Shown here piece by piece: positions 42,477 through 50,178 of a stretch of 64,000 nt of DNA (its first letter is position 1; every line of letters begins with the position of its first letter). The DNA is taken from the NCBI RefSeq assembly GCF_002093625.1, contig NZ_MRWD01000012.1, positions 34,375-98,374 of the forward strand, given 5' to 3'. The stretch comes from Rouxiella silvae. GTDB taxonomy: Bacteria; Pseudomonadota; Gammaproteobacteria; Enterobacterales; Enterobacteriaceae. A program made the translations under genes and the position numbers. Under the pieces are notes generated by a model, which saw nothing but the letters and a program-made list of their open reading frames with translations, had not been told where the DNA came from and did not search any database.

Positions 42477-42674
42477 GTCTTAACGACCGGTTAACTCTCA
42501 TTTAATAAGTCACGACTTCGCCGATTTCGGCTAAACTTAAAATCACTCACAGCTAATGTATAAGGCTGACGTACATTTTATGTGAGGGTCATGGCTTACG
42601 TTTTTACAGCTTATGATAGATAATGCCTGTGAAACTGAGAGACCCGACTCTTTTAATTATCCAAGGAGCAAAGA

Positions 42675-42860
42675 ATGCTTATTCTGACTCGCCGAGTTGG
42701 TGAAACCCTCATGATTGGCGATGAGGTTACGGTTACCGTGTTAGGTGTTAAAGGTAATCAGGTGCGTATTGGTGTGAATGCGCCCAAAGAGGTCTCAGTG
42801 CACCGCGAAGAGATCTACCAGCGCATTCAGGCTGAAAAATCTCAACAGACGAGTTATTAA
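42675..42860 (+). CDS. csrA: carbon storage regulator CsrA
   Basis: RNA-binding post-transcriptional regulator of glycogen, biofilm and motility genes, acting at GGA motifs in mRNA leaders. It has 61 residues, the E. coli length, with [51 protein letters not shown] unchanged. Its own ribosome site (CCAAGGAGC) contains a GGA, consistent with the autoregulation known in E. coli. It is followed by the tRNA cluster. Confidence 0.98.
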   Translation: MLILTRRVGETLMIGDEVTVTVLGVKGNQVRIGVNAPKEVSVHREEIYQRIQAEKSQQTSY

Positions 42861-43095
42861 TTTGTCAGGCGTCTCGTCGATGGCGAGGCGCTGATGAATC
42901 CTCAGCACTGTTTTTGGTGTTTACCTCCCGTTTTATCTCAATTTCTCCAAATTTCTTTTCCTGCAATTGCACCCCCCCTCATGACTTTTTACTGATTAAA
43001 CATTGGTTTTTACCAATCAAAGCCATTATTTTGCCGTTAAACTGCGCAGGTTGGATGCGAATTGTGCAAACAAACGATTCTTGGGAAAAAAGGGT
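42861..43095 (+). other. csrA to tRNA cluster spacer
   Basis: A/T-rich region with no credible gene. An imperfect hairpin (about 42865-42893, without a T-run) follows csrA. Otherwise nothing stands out until the tRNA promoter at 43096. Confidence 0.4.
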
Positions 43096-43123
43096 TTGAC
43101 TTATAAGTGCGGGAAAGTAATAT
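43096..43123 (+). promoter_or_regulatory. promoter of the serV-arg tRNA operon
   Basis: TTGACT (43096-43101), a 16-bp spacer, then TAATAT (43118-43123), followed by a G/C-rich discriminator (GTGCGCCAC) of the kind seen in stringently controlled stable-RNA genes. It is 63 bp upstream of tRNA-Ser. Confidence 0.8.
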
Positions 43124-43186
43124 GTGCGCCACGCAGTGCCGATGAGCTTAAACAAAGTAAGTCAGCACAATTCGAAAGAAGCGTAT

Positions 43187-43279
43187 GGTGAGGTGGCCGA
43201 GAGGCTGAAGGCGCTCCCCTGCTAAGGGAGTATGCGGTCAAAAGCTGCATCCGGGGTTCGAATCCCCGCCTCACCGCCA
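43187..43279 (+). tRNA. serV: tRNA-Ser (anticodon GCT)
   Basis: 93 nt, including the encoded CCA. The acceptor stem GGTGAGG pairs with CCTCACC. The anticodon GCT (43221-43223) sits in loop CTGCTAA. A long variable arm typical of class II tRNAs and the TTCGAAT T-loop are present. It corresponds in position to E. coli serV. Confidence 0.97.
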
Positions 43280-43287
43280 TTTAAGAT

Positions 43288-43364
43288 GCACCCATAGCTC
43301 AGCTGGATAGAGTACTCGGCTACGAACCGAGCGGTCGGAAGTTCGAATCTTCCTGGGTGCACCA
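43288..43364 (+). tRNA. tRNA-Arg (anticodon ACG), copy 1
   Basis: 77 nt with encoded CCA. Acceptor GCACCCA pairs with TGGGTGC. The anticodon ACG (43322-43324) in loop CTACGAA is the one deaminated to ICG by TadA. It matches the argVYZQ family of E. coli and lies 8 bp after tRNA-Ser. Confidence 0.97.
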
Positions 43365-43501
43365 CTTAACGAATTGCTACCCTTCAAGGAAACTTGAAAT
43401 GGACATGCAATGCAAAGTGGAAGCACGAAGGATGATAACGTTGCTTTAGCAGCGGCCCGTAAGGGTGAGGCGTAAGCCAAATAATCTTCCTGGGTGCACC
43501 A
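43365..43501 (+). repeat. tRNA-Arg-associated repeat R1 (137 nt)
   Basis: Begins directly at the CCA of tRNA-Arg copy 1 and ends in ATCTTCCTGGGTGCACCA, a duplicate of the tRNA-Arg 3' end. It is identical along its whole length to R3 (43960-44096). This resembles the repeats after tRNA-Tyr in the E. coli tyrT operon (rtT region), which also carry tRNA 3'-end copies. Confidence 0.85.
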
Positions 43502-43616
43502 TTCTTTCTTTGATGTATATTGATTTGCAATCAAGTGAGCATCCGAGGCCGTAACGGTAGAATGTGAAAGTGGTGAAGTAACTCTGCTGTAAAGAACTGC
43601 GTTAAAGAATTGATAT

Positions 43617-43693
43617 GCACCCATAGCTCAGCTGGATAGAGTACTCGGCTACGAACCGAGCGGTCGGAAGTTCGAATCTTCCTGGGTGCACCA
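43617..43693 (+). tRNA. tRNA-Arg (anticodon ACG), copy 2
   Basis: 77 nt, identical in sequence to copy 1, with encoded CCA. It is separated from the preceding repeat by 115 bp of unrelated sequence. Confidence 0.97.
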
Positions 43694-43830
43694 TTTAACG
43701 ACTCGCCGCCATCAAAGGAAACTTGAAATGGTGATGCAATGTTAAATGGGAGCATAAAGGATGATAATGTTGCTTTAGCAACGACCCATAAGGGTAAGGC
43801 GTAAGCCGAATAATCTTCCTAAATGCACCA
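43694..43830 (+). repeat. tRNA-Arg-associated repeat R2 (137 nt, diverged)
   Basis: Same length and position relative to its tRNA as R1, but with many substitutions. The terminal tRNA-like segment reads AATCTTCCTAAATGCACCA, so the 3'-end copy has decayed. Confidence 0.8.
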
Positions 43831-43882
43831 TTCTAGTCTCTGCTTTTTCTTCGCAACAATCGTTAGTAAAATAGTTCAAAAT

Positions 43883-43959
43883 GCACCCATAGCTCAGCTG
43901 GATAGAGTACTCGGCTACGAACCGAGCGGTCGGAAGTTCGAATCTTCCTGGGTGCACCA
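43883..43959 (+). tRNA. tRNA-Arg (anticodon ACG), copy 3
   Basis: 77 nt, identical to copies 1 and 2, with encoded CCA. It starts 52 bp after R2. Confidence 0.97.
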
Positions 43960-44096
43960 CTTAACGAATTGCTACCCTTCAAGGAAACTTGAAATGGACA
44001 TGCAATGCAAAGTGGAAGCACGAAGGATGATAACGTTGCTTTAGCAGCGGCCCGTAAGGGTGAGGCGTAAGCCAAATAATCTTCCTGGGTGCACCA
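43960..44096 (+). repeat. tRNA-Arg-associated repeat R3 (identical to R1)
   Basis: Together with its tRNA (43883-44096) it forms a 214-nt module identical to 43288-43501. It ends in the same tRNA-Arg 3'-end duplicate. Confidence 0.85.
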
Positions 44097-44229
44097 TTTA
44101 ACGACTTGCCACCATCAAAGGGATCTTGAAGGGTGATGCAATGTTAAATGGAAACACGAAGGACGATAACGTTGCCTCAGCAACGGCCAGCAAGGGTAAG
44201 GCGTAAAGCGAATAATCCTCCTGTGCACT
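44097..44229 (+). repeat. orphan repeat R4 (no preceding tRNA)
   Basis: A fourth, diverged copy of the repeat (about 133 nt) follows R3 directly, with no tRNA gene in between. Its tRNA-like tail is reduced to AATCCTCCTGTGCACT. A fourth tRNA-Arg may have been lost; E. coli has four in this cluster. Confidence 0.75.
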
Positions 44230-44236
44230 CTATTTA

Positions 44237-44263
44237 GAAAAACCCGCTTTGGCGGGTTTTTTG
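44237..44263 (+). terminator. terminator of the tRNA operon
   Basis: Stem AAAACCCGC / GCGGGTTTT with a short loop and a six-T tail. Confidence 0.9.
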
Positions 44264-44424
44264 CTTTCGGTCTTCCTGAAATCTCTTCATCTAAAATGTC
44301 CTCGTTTGATATTTAACTCTTTTCTCCTATTCCCAATGTGCTGTCTGACCTGACAAAAAGCGACAATCCTACATCTTTACGATAAAGTAGTTTTCCCCAG
44401 ATTTGTTAAGAGCAGGCGGTGGTT

Positions 44425-45003
44425 ATGGAGTACAAGCTGTACGAGGGCTTCGAAGGATTGATCTTTGATATGGACGGCACCATATTGGACACTGAGCCAA
44501 CGCACCGTAAAGCCTGGGACCAGGTGCTGTCTAAATACAGTTTGCAATTTGACGTCGCTGCGATGGTTGCTCTTAACGGCTCGCCGACCTGGCGAATTGC
44601 AAAATTTATTATTGAAAGTAACAAGGCGGATCTCGATCCCCATCTGCTGGCCGCCGAAAAGACGTCAGCGTTGCAGGTGATGTTATTTGATACAGTTAAA
44701 CCTTTGCCGCTTATAGACGTGGTGAAAGCTTTCCACGGTCGCCGCCCCATGGCGGTAGGCACCGGCAGCGAACACGGCATGGCGGATGCTTTACTGCGTC
44801 ATTTGGGGCTACGCGATTGCTTTGATGCCATTGTGGGTGCCAATGATGTTGAAAATCACAAGCCAGCACCGGATACTTTTCTCCGCTGTGCCGAGCTTAT
44901 TGGGGTTCCACCTGAAAAGTGCGTGGTGTTTGAGGACGCTGATTTTGGTATTGAAGCGGCCAAACGTGCAAATATGGCCTATGTTGATGTGCGCACGCTG
45001 TGA
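44425..45003 (+). CDS. yqaB: fructose-1-phosphate / 6-phosphogluconate phosphatase YqaB (HAD family)
   Basis: A HAD-superfamily phosphatase matching E. coli YqaB: FDMDGTILDTEPTHRKAW (motif I with the nucleophile Asp), AVGTGS (motif II), HKPAPDTFLRCAE (motif III) and FEDADFGIEAAKRA (motif IV). From ATG 44425 it has 192 residues (E. coli 188). A GTG at 44419 would add two residues. Its stop overlaps the yqaA start by four bases. Confidence 0.93.
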   Translation: MEYKLYEGFEGLIFDMDGTILDTEPTHRKAWDQVLSKYSLQFDVAAMVALNGSPTWRIAKFIIESNKADLDPHLLAAEKTSALQVMLFDTVKPLPLIDVVKAFHGRRPMAVGTGSEHGMADALLRHLGLRDCFDAIVGANDVENHKPAPDTFLRCAELIGVPPEKCVVFEDADFGIEAAKRANMAYVDVRTL

Positions 45004-45428
45004 GTGCGAGCGTAGCATTAGCATCATTATTGGGTAGCAGTTTTCTCAGCGCAACGCTGTTGCCGGGAAATTCCGAAGTTGTATTAGTTGCTTTATTATC
45101 TGCGGGCAGCGCCACGCCCGCAGCGTTGGTCATTACGGCATCATTGGGGAATACCCTCGGTGGTGTAACAAACGTCATTATCGGGCGCTTTCTACCTGAG
45201 TTAACACCACAGCGCGGGCTCAAATTAGCCCTCGGAGGGTTAAAACGATTTGGACCCGCTGCGCTGTTGCTCAGTTGGTTGCCGGTAGTGGGTGATTTGT
45301 TATGCGTTTTGGCTGGTTGGTTACGCATGCCTTGGGCCTTGGTAGTGTTATTTCTGTGTATTGGAAAAACGCTGCGTTATACGGCATTGGCCGTTATTAC
45401 ATTGAAGGTGGGCTCATGGTGGGGTTAG
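45000..45428 (+). CDS. yqaA: inner-membrane protein YqaA (DedA/SNARE-associated type)
   Basis: A 142-residue membrane protein starting at a GTG that overlaps the yqaB stop (GTGA). It is hydrophobic throughout, with [21 protein letters not shown] near the start and [21 protein letters not shown] in the middle, as in E. coli YqaA, a short relative of the DedA family. Its function is not established. It lies upstream of gshA, as in E. coli. Confidence 0.92.
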   Translation: MSASVALASLLGSSFLSATLLPGNSEVVLVALLSAGSATPAALVITASLGNTLGGVTNVIIGRFLPELTPQRGLKLALGGLKRFGPAALLLSWLPVVGDLLCVLAGWLRMPWALVVLFLCIGKTLRYTALAVITLKVGSWWG

Positions 45429-45513
45429 ATTGGTATCGATTATCTATGATGGTCACATCTATGCAGATTCAGAAAACGTACGCGTTAACTTATTCAAAAA
45501 GCGGGAGGTCAAT

Positions 45514-47076
45514 TTGATCCCGGATGTATCACAGGCGCTTTCCTGGCTAGAAGCTCACCCGCAGTCATTAAAGGGTATTCGTCGGGGTATTGAGCGTGAA
45601 ACGCTGCGCGTTAACGCCAACGGCTCATTGGCAAAGACGGGCCACCCTGAGGCTCTGGGCGCGGCGTTGACGCATCATTGGATAACAACCGATTTTGCCG
45701 AACAGCTGCTCGAGTTCATTACGCCTGCCGAAAAAAGTATTGAGCATACTCTGAGTTTTTTGCGCGATATTCATCGTCACGTAGCGAAAGAGCTGGGCGA
45801 CGACATGATGTGGCCACTGAGTATGCCGTGCTTTATCGACTCCGAAGATGACATCGTTCTGGCTCAGTACGGCAGCTCCAATATTGGTCAGCTGAAAACA
45901 CTGTATCGTCAGGGGCTTAAAAGCCGCTACGGCGCATTGATGCAGATAATTTCGGGGATCCACTATAACTTCTCCCTCCCGATAGAATTTTGGCAGGCGC
46001 GTCTGGGCATCGAGGATGCGCAGAGCGGTAAAGACGAGATCTCTGCTGGCTATTTTAAGCTGATCCGCAACTATTACCGCTTTGGCTGGGTTATTCCTTA
46101 CCTGTTTGGCGCATCTCCTGCAATTTGCTCCTCGTTCCTTAAAGGGCGCGAAACGAATCTGCCGTTTGAACATACTGATAACGGACTTTGCTATCTGCCT
46201 TACGCCACTGCGTTGCGCCTGAGTGATCTGGGATATACCAGTAAATCGCAAACTAATCTGGGCATTACCTTTAACGATCTTGAGACTTATGTGACTGGCG
46301 TGAAACGCGCTATTCGCACTCCTTCGGCTGAATATGCCGACATGGGCGTCAAGAAAGACGGTAAATACGTCCAGTTAAACACCAATGTGTTACAGATTGA
46401 GAACGAGCTTTATGCTCCTATCCGTCCTAAGCGCGTCACCAAACCGGGTGAAACGCCTTCGGAAGCGTTGATGCGCAGTGGAATTGAATACATCGAGGTG
46501 CGTTCTCTCGACGTCAATCCTTTCTCGCCGATTGGCGTTGATGCTTCTCAGGCACGTTTCCTCGATTTATTTTTGATATGGTGTGCATTGGCCGACGCGC
46601 CGGAAATGAACAGCGACGAAATCCTGTGTACGCGCCAGAACTGGAATCGCGTGATTTTGGAAGGACGTAAACCGGGGCAGACCATTGGCATCGGATGTGA
46701 AGACGCCAGACAGCCGTTAAATAAAGTCGGCAAGTCACTGTTTGCCGATTTGAGTCGCGTAGCTCAAGTATTGGATAGCCAAAATGGCAACAGCGAGTAT
46801 CAGGACGTTTGCAGTGAACTGGTTGCCGCCTTCGATAATCCTGAACTGACCTATTCCGCGCGCATCCTCAAGGCGATGAAAGCCGAGGGTGAGGGTAATC
46901 TGGGCCTGAAGTTGGCAGAGAAGTATCGTCAAATGCTGATTGATGAGCCGCTGGAAATCCTTACCGAGCAGCAGTTGGCTAATGAGTACGAAGAATCCCG
47001 GCTGCGTCAGCGCAACCTGGAAGCTAATGATAAGCTAAGCTTTGAAGAGTACCTGGCTGCTCTCGCCGCGAAGTAG
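45514..47076 (+). CDS. gshA: glutamate--cysteine ligase GshA
   Basis: First step of glutathione synthesis. The start is TTG 45514, five bases after a strong ribosome site GGGAGG (45503-45508). It aligns with E. coli GshA ([13 protein letters not shown]), which also starts at TTG. From there it has 520 residues (E. coli 518). The frame is open upstream to 45430, without family support. [17 protein letters not shown], the [14 protein letters not shown] region and [17 protein letters not shown] are conserved. It is followed by the MicA gene (opposite strand) and luxS. Confidence 0.96.
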   Translation: MIPDVSQALSWLEAHPQSLKGIRRGIERETLRVNANGSLAKTGHPEALGAALTHHWITTDFAEQLLEFITPAEKSIEHTLSFLRDIHRHVAKELGDDMMWPLSMPCFIDSEDDIVLAQYGSSNIGQLKTLYRQGLKSRYGALMQIISGIHYNFSLPIEFWQARLGIEDAQSGKDEISAGYFKLIRNYYRFGWVIPYLFGASPAICSSFLKGRETNLPFEHTDNGLCYLPYATALRLSDLGYTSKSQTNLGITFNDLETYVTGVKRAIRTPSAEYADMGVKKDGKYVQLNTNVLQIENELYAPIRPKRVTKPGETPSEALMRSGIEYIEVRSLDVNPFSPIGVDASQARFLDLFLIWCALADAPEMNSDEILCTRQNWNRVILEGRKPGQTIGIGCEDARQPLNKVGKSLFADLSRVAQVLDSQNGNSEYQDVCSELVAAFDNPELTYSARILKAMKAEGEGNLGLKLAEKYRQMLIDEPLEILTEQQLANEYEESRLRQRNLEANDKLSFEEYLAALAAK

Positions 47077-47094
47077 GGCAGGGAGCCAGAAAAG

Positions 47095-47169
47095 AAAATG
47101 GCCACAATCAATGTGGCCAAAACAAACATCTCTGTTTACAGGGATGATGATAACAAATGCGCGTCTTTC
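47095..47169 (-). ncRNA. micA: small regulatory RNA MicA
   Basis: Read on the minus strand the RNA starts GAAAGACGCGCATTTGTTAT and continues with ATCATCCCTG, the MicA segment that pairs with ompA mRNA. It ends in the terminator hairpin TGGCCAC / GTGGCCA and a T-rich tail (about 75 nt; E. coli MicA is about 72). It lies between gshA and luxS on the opposite strand, as in E. coli. MicA, with Hfq, represses ompA and other outer-membrane protein mRNAs under envelope stress. Confidence 0.93.
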
Positions 47170-47175
47170 ATATAT

Positions 47176-47204
47176 TCAGACTCACGTTATGGGAAAAGGT
47201 TTCC
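47176..47204 (-). promoter_or_regulatory. sigma-E promoter of micA
   Basis: On the minus strand, GGAAACC (-35) is followed after 17 bp by TCTGA (-10), and the MicA 5' end lies 7 bases on. The consensus is GGAACTT-N15/17-TCTGA. MicA is known to be sigma-E-dependent in E. coli. Confidence 0.75.
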
Positions 47205-47248
47205 TGAGTTCGAAAAAAAAATTATTTATTTTTAGGAGAGGTGACGAC

Positions 47249-47764
47249 ATGCCACTGTTGGATAGCTTTACCGTAGACCACACCCGAATGGCAGCACCGG
47301 CCGTTCGTGTCGCTAAAACCATGAAAACCCCAAACGGGGACACCATCACCGTATTCGATCTGCGCTTCTGCCGCCCGAATATTGAAGTGATGACTGAGCG
47401 CGGTACTCACACTCTTGAGCACTTGTTCGCTGGTTTTATGCGTAATCACCTTAATGGTAACGGCGTTGAAATTATCGATATTTCTCCGATGGGTTGCCGT
47501 ACAGGTTTCTACATGAGCCTGATTGGTGTGCCAGACGAGAAGTTTGTTGCTGCTTCCTGGAAAGCGGCCATGGCCGACATTCTGAAAGTTAAAGATCAGA
47601 ATCAGATCCCTGAGCTGAATATCTATCAATGTGGTACGTGCAACATGCACTCCTTGAAAGAAGCACAGGAAATCGCTCAGCACATCGTTGATAGTGAAAT
47701 TGGTGTTAATCACAACGATGAACTGGCACTGCCGCCAGAAAAACTGACCGAACTGCACATCTAG
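47249..47764 (+). CDS. luxS: S-ribosylhomocysteine lyase LuxS
   Basis: Cleaves S-ribosylhomocysteine to homocysteine and DPD, the precursor of autoinducer-2. From ATG 47249 (site AGGAGAGG) it has 171 residues, as in E. coli, beginning [14 protein letters not shown]. Metal ligands are His54 and His58 ([10 protein letters not shown]) and the later Cys in QCGTC. The catalytic-region Cys is in PMGCRTGFY. The motif CGTCNMH has a second cysteine where E. coli has Tyr. Confidence 0.97.
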   Translation: MPLLDSFTVDHTRMAAPAVRVAKTMKTPNGDTITVFDLRFCRPNIEVMTERGTHTLEHLFAGFMRNHLNGNGVEIIDISPMGCRTGFYMSLIGVPDEKFVAASWKAAMADILKVKDQNQIPELNIYQCGTCNMHSLKEAQEIAQHIVDSEIGVNHNDELALPPEKLTELHI

Positions 47765-47801
47765 TCGGTGATTGCAGTGGCTCCGGATCGACTGATTTGG
47801 G

Positions 47802-47836
47802 CATAAAAAAAGACGCGATAATCGCGTCTTTTTTAT
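47802..47836. terminator. bidirectional terminator between luxS and yfjD
   Basis: A long stem (AAAAAAGACGCGAT / ATCGCGTCTTTTTT) with an almost closed loop, A-rich on the left and T-rich on the right, suits both convergent genes. Confidence 0.9.
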
Positions 47837-47860
47837 TGGCTGCGGCGCAGCGGCGAAAGT

Positions 47861-49150
47861 TTAATGATGGTCGTTGGCGCTGCGCAACGTTTTCAACGGG
47901 CGAACTTTTACCTGTTTAATCATGTTGTCTTGCACGTCGAGGATCTCGACCTCATAGCTTTCAATACGCAGGCTAGCACCGGCCTTGGGAATATCTTCCA
48001 GCACTTCCAGCAGCATGCCGTTGATCGTTCGCGGACCGTCGGTCGGCAGATTCCAGTTAAAGGCCTTGTTCAGCTCGCGCACGTTGGCGCTGCCTTCAAT
48101 CAACACTGTGCCATCGCTTTGCGGAGTGACTTCCTCCGCCAGCGTAGGCGACATTGAGGTCGTAAAGTCACCGACAATCTCTTCTAAAATGTCTTCAACC
48201 GTGACCAGTCCCTGAATATCACCGTATTCATCGACTACGATGCCGACTTTCTTCTTGTTCCGCTGAAATTTTACCAGCTGAATATTCAGCGGCGTGCCTT
48301 CAGGGATGTAGTAGATTTCATCAGCAGCACGCAGCAGATTCTCTTTGGTAAACTCTTTCTTCTCGGTCATCAGGCGATAGGCTTCGCGCAGCCGCAGCAT
48401 GCCGATAGCGTCGTCCAGAGAATCGCGGTAGAGCACAATGCGGCCGTGCGGCGAATGCGTTAGCTGACGAATTATAGACTTCCAGTCGTCGTTGATATCA
48501 ATACCCACGATTTCATTTCGCGGCACCATGATGTCATCCACAGAGACCTTTTCCAAATCCAGTACAGAGAGCAGCATGTCCTGATTGCGGCGTGAAATCT
48601 GCGAACGTGACTCGTTCACGATGGTGCGCAGCTCTTCTTTACTCACCGCGTCGCTTATTCCCACGCTAGTGTTAATACCAAACATGCGCATCAATATCTT
48701 GGAGAGGCTGTTGAGCAACCACACCAGCGGCATCATAATAGTTTGCAGGGGACGCAGCAAAATACTGCTCGGGAAGGCGACACGCTCGGGATGCAGCGCC
48801 GCATAGGTTTTTGGCAGCACTTCTGCAAACAGCAGAACCACAAAGGTCAGAACGCCAGTCGCAACGGCCACGCCCGCATCGCCATAAAGGCGCATGCCGA
48901 CAATAGTTGCCAGCGCTGAGGCGAGAATATTGACCAGGTTATTGCCGATCAACACCAAGCTGATCAACTGATCTGGACGTTTAAGCAGCTTTTCAACACG
49001 TCGTGCGGCGCGGTTTCCTTGCTTGGCAAGATGACGTAACCGATAGCGGTTCAGCGTCATCATTCCTGTTTCGGAAGCTGAAAAATAGCCGGAAACTACC
49101 ACCATGATAGCCAATATGATAATGAGGGTAGTTGTAGAGACGTGCTCCAA
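47861..49150 (-). CDS. yfjD: CNNM/CorC-family membrane protein YfjD (CorB)
   Basis: A 429-residue protein with an N-terminal DUF21 membrane domain (about four hydrophobic segments, 5-150), two CBS domains (about 200-330; DIMVPRNEIVGID, VEDILEEIVGDF) and a C-terminal CorC/HlyC domain. The family is linked to Mg2+/Co2+ export or resistance; Salmonella CorB is the counterpart. It is followed upstream by ypjD on the same strand, an arrangement conserved beside ffh in E. coli. Confidence 0.92.
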   Translation of the reverse strand: MEHVSTTTLIIILAIMVVVSGYFSASETGMMTLNRYRLRHLAKQGNRAARRVEKLLKRPDQLISLVLIGNNLVNILASALATIVGMRLYGDAGVAVATGVLTFVVLLFAEVLPKTYAALHPERVAFPSSILLRPLQTIMMPLVWLLNSLSKILMRMFGINTSVGISDAVSKEELRTIVNESRSQISRRNQDMLLSVLDLEKVSVDDIMVPRNEIVGIDINDDWKSIIRQLTHSPHGRIVLYRDSLDDAIGMLRLREAYRLMTEKKEFTKENLLRAADEIYYIPEGTPLNIQLVKFQRNKKKVGIVVDEYGDIQGLVTVEDILEEIVGDFTTSMSPTLAEEVTPQSDGTVLIEGSANVRELNKAFNWNLPTDGPRTINGMLLEVLEDIPKAGASLRIESYEVEILDVQDNMIKQVKVRPLKTLRSANDHH

Positions 49151-49207
49151 CGGGTAATTCCTTATTGAGTTAAAAACTAAAAACTATGAACAACGTTTAC
49201 GCAATGC

Positions 49208-49999
49208 TCAGTGAACCATCACTTGCTGAATGAGGCGACTGCCAAAATAGGCCAGCGTCAGTAAAATGGCGCCCGCCATGCTGAACCATACCACGCGGCG
49301 GCCGCGCCAGCCTTCATGATAGTGACCCCAAAGCAGTACGATATAAACCAGCCACGCCAGAATAGACAGTACCGCTTTATCAATGTTCTCACGGCTGAAC
49401 AGATTTTCCATATACAGCAGGCCGGTGCAAAGCGTCAGCGTTAACAGAATCACGCCACCCTGTGTGATGTGGAAAAGCTTGCGCTCAATGCTCATTAAAG
49501 GCGGCATGTCGGAAGAAAAAGTCAGTTTTTTATTTTTCAACTGATAATCGAGCCAGGCCAGTTGCAGAGCATACAGTGCAGCAATAATCAGCGTTGCGTA
49601 AGAAAAGAGCGCTAATCCTATATGGACTAATAAACCTTTGCTTGCCTCAAGGTGCGTTATAAATTCGCCGGGCAGGAACGCAACCAGCGCGAGGTTTATC
49701 AACGCAAAGCAGTAAACAATGGGTAATATAAACCAGCCGCGGCTTCTCGACGCCACGATAGTCATCACCGTACAGATGATCAGGCTGACTATCGAGCCGA
49801 TGTTGACCAGGCTCAGATTTTGACCGGTGCTGACGTCAAACACGCGCTGTTCAAGCGTAACGGCGTGACAAATCAGAGCGACAACGGCCGAAAGTAACGC
49901 GATGCGCCGATAGGTGCCATTCTTGCGGATCAGGCTGGGAATGATCAGAGAAAGGCTTAGCAAATAGGCGATCATGGCGACAAGAGCGAAAACGGGCAT
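49208..49999 (-). CDS. ypjD: inner-membrane protein YpjD (cytochrome c assembly/CcsA-like)
   Basis: A 263-residue membrane protein with about eight hydrophobic segments. The motif WLVYIVLLWGHYHEGWRGRR near the end (GHxxxGWRG) and KGLLVHIGLALFSYATL are typical of the CcsA/CcmC-like fold. E. coli YpjD has the same place, divergent from ffh. Its function is not established. It is probably in one unit with yfjD. Confidence 0.92.
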   Translation of the reverse strand: MPVFALVAMIAYLLSLSLIIPSLIRKNGTYRRIALLSAVVALICHAVTLEQRVFDVSTGQNLSLVNIGSIVSLIICTVMTIVASRSRGWFILPIVYCFALINLALVAFLPGEFITHLEASKGLLVHIGLALFSYATLIIAALYALQLAWLDYQLKNKKLTFSSDMPPLMSIERKLFHITQGGVILLTLTLCTGLLYMENLFSRENIDKAVLSILAWLVYIVLLWGHYHEGWRGRRVVWFSMAGAILLTLAYFGSRLIQQVMVH

Positions 50000-50178
50000 A
50001 TTGTGTCATTTGCGTCTTAAAATGAATGAGAAAGCCAGTATAACGTTACCGGCGTCGTGCTCCAACTACTCTCCAGTTTTTACCTTTATATATCGGGCAG
50101 AGATTGTGCGGACATCTCGTGTTATAATCCCGCAATTGTGTCGCAAAGGCGGCCTGTCATTACGTTGAGCAAGAGACG

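Noticed and set aside
42865..42893. Imperfect hairpin after csrA as a terminator
   Set aside because: There is no T-rich tail and the stem is interrupted.
42914..43099. Small open frame between csrA and tRNA-Ser
   Set aside because: No ribosome site, unusual composition (Phe/Pro/Cys-rich), and it runs into the tRNA promoter.
43399..43449. A 16-codon frame (MDMQCKVEARRMITLL) inside repeats R1 and R3, recalling tpr in the E. coli tyrT repeats
   Set aside because: The frame is broken by an early stop in R2 and R4, so it is not conserved as a peptide.
43271..44075. Antisense open frames covering the tRNA-Arg genes and repeats (containing segments like GAPRKIRTSDRSVRSRVLYPAELWVH)
   Set aside because: These are translations of the complement of identical tRNA genes and are well known as false proteins in databases. 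No start signal supports them.
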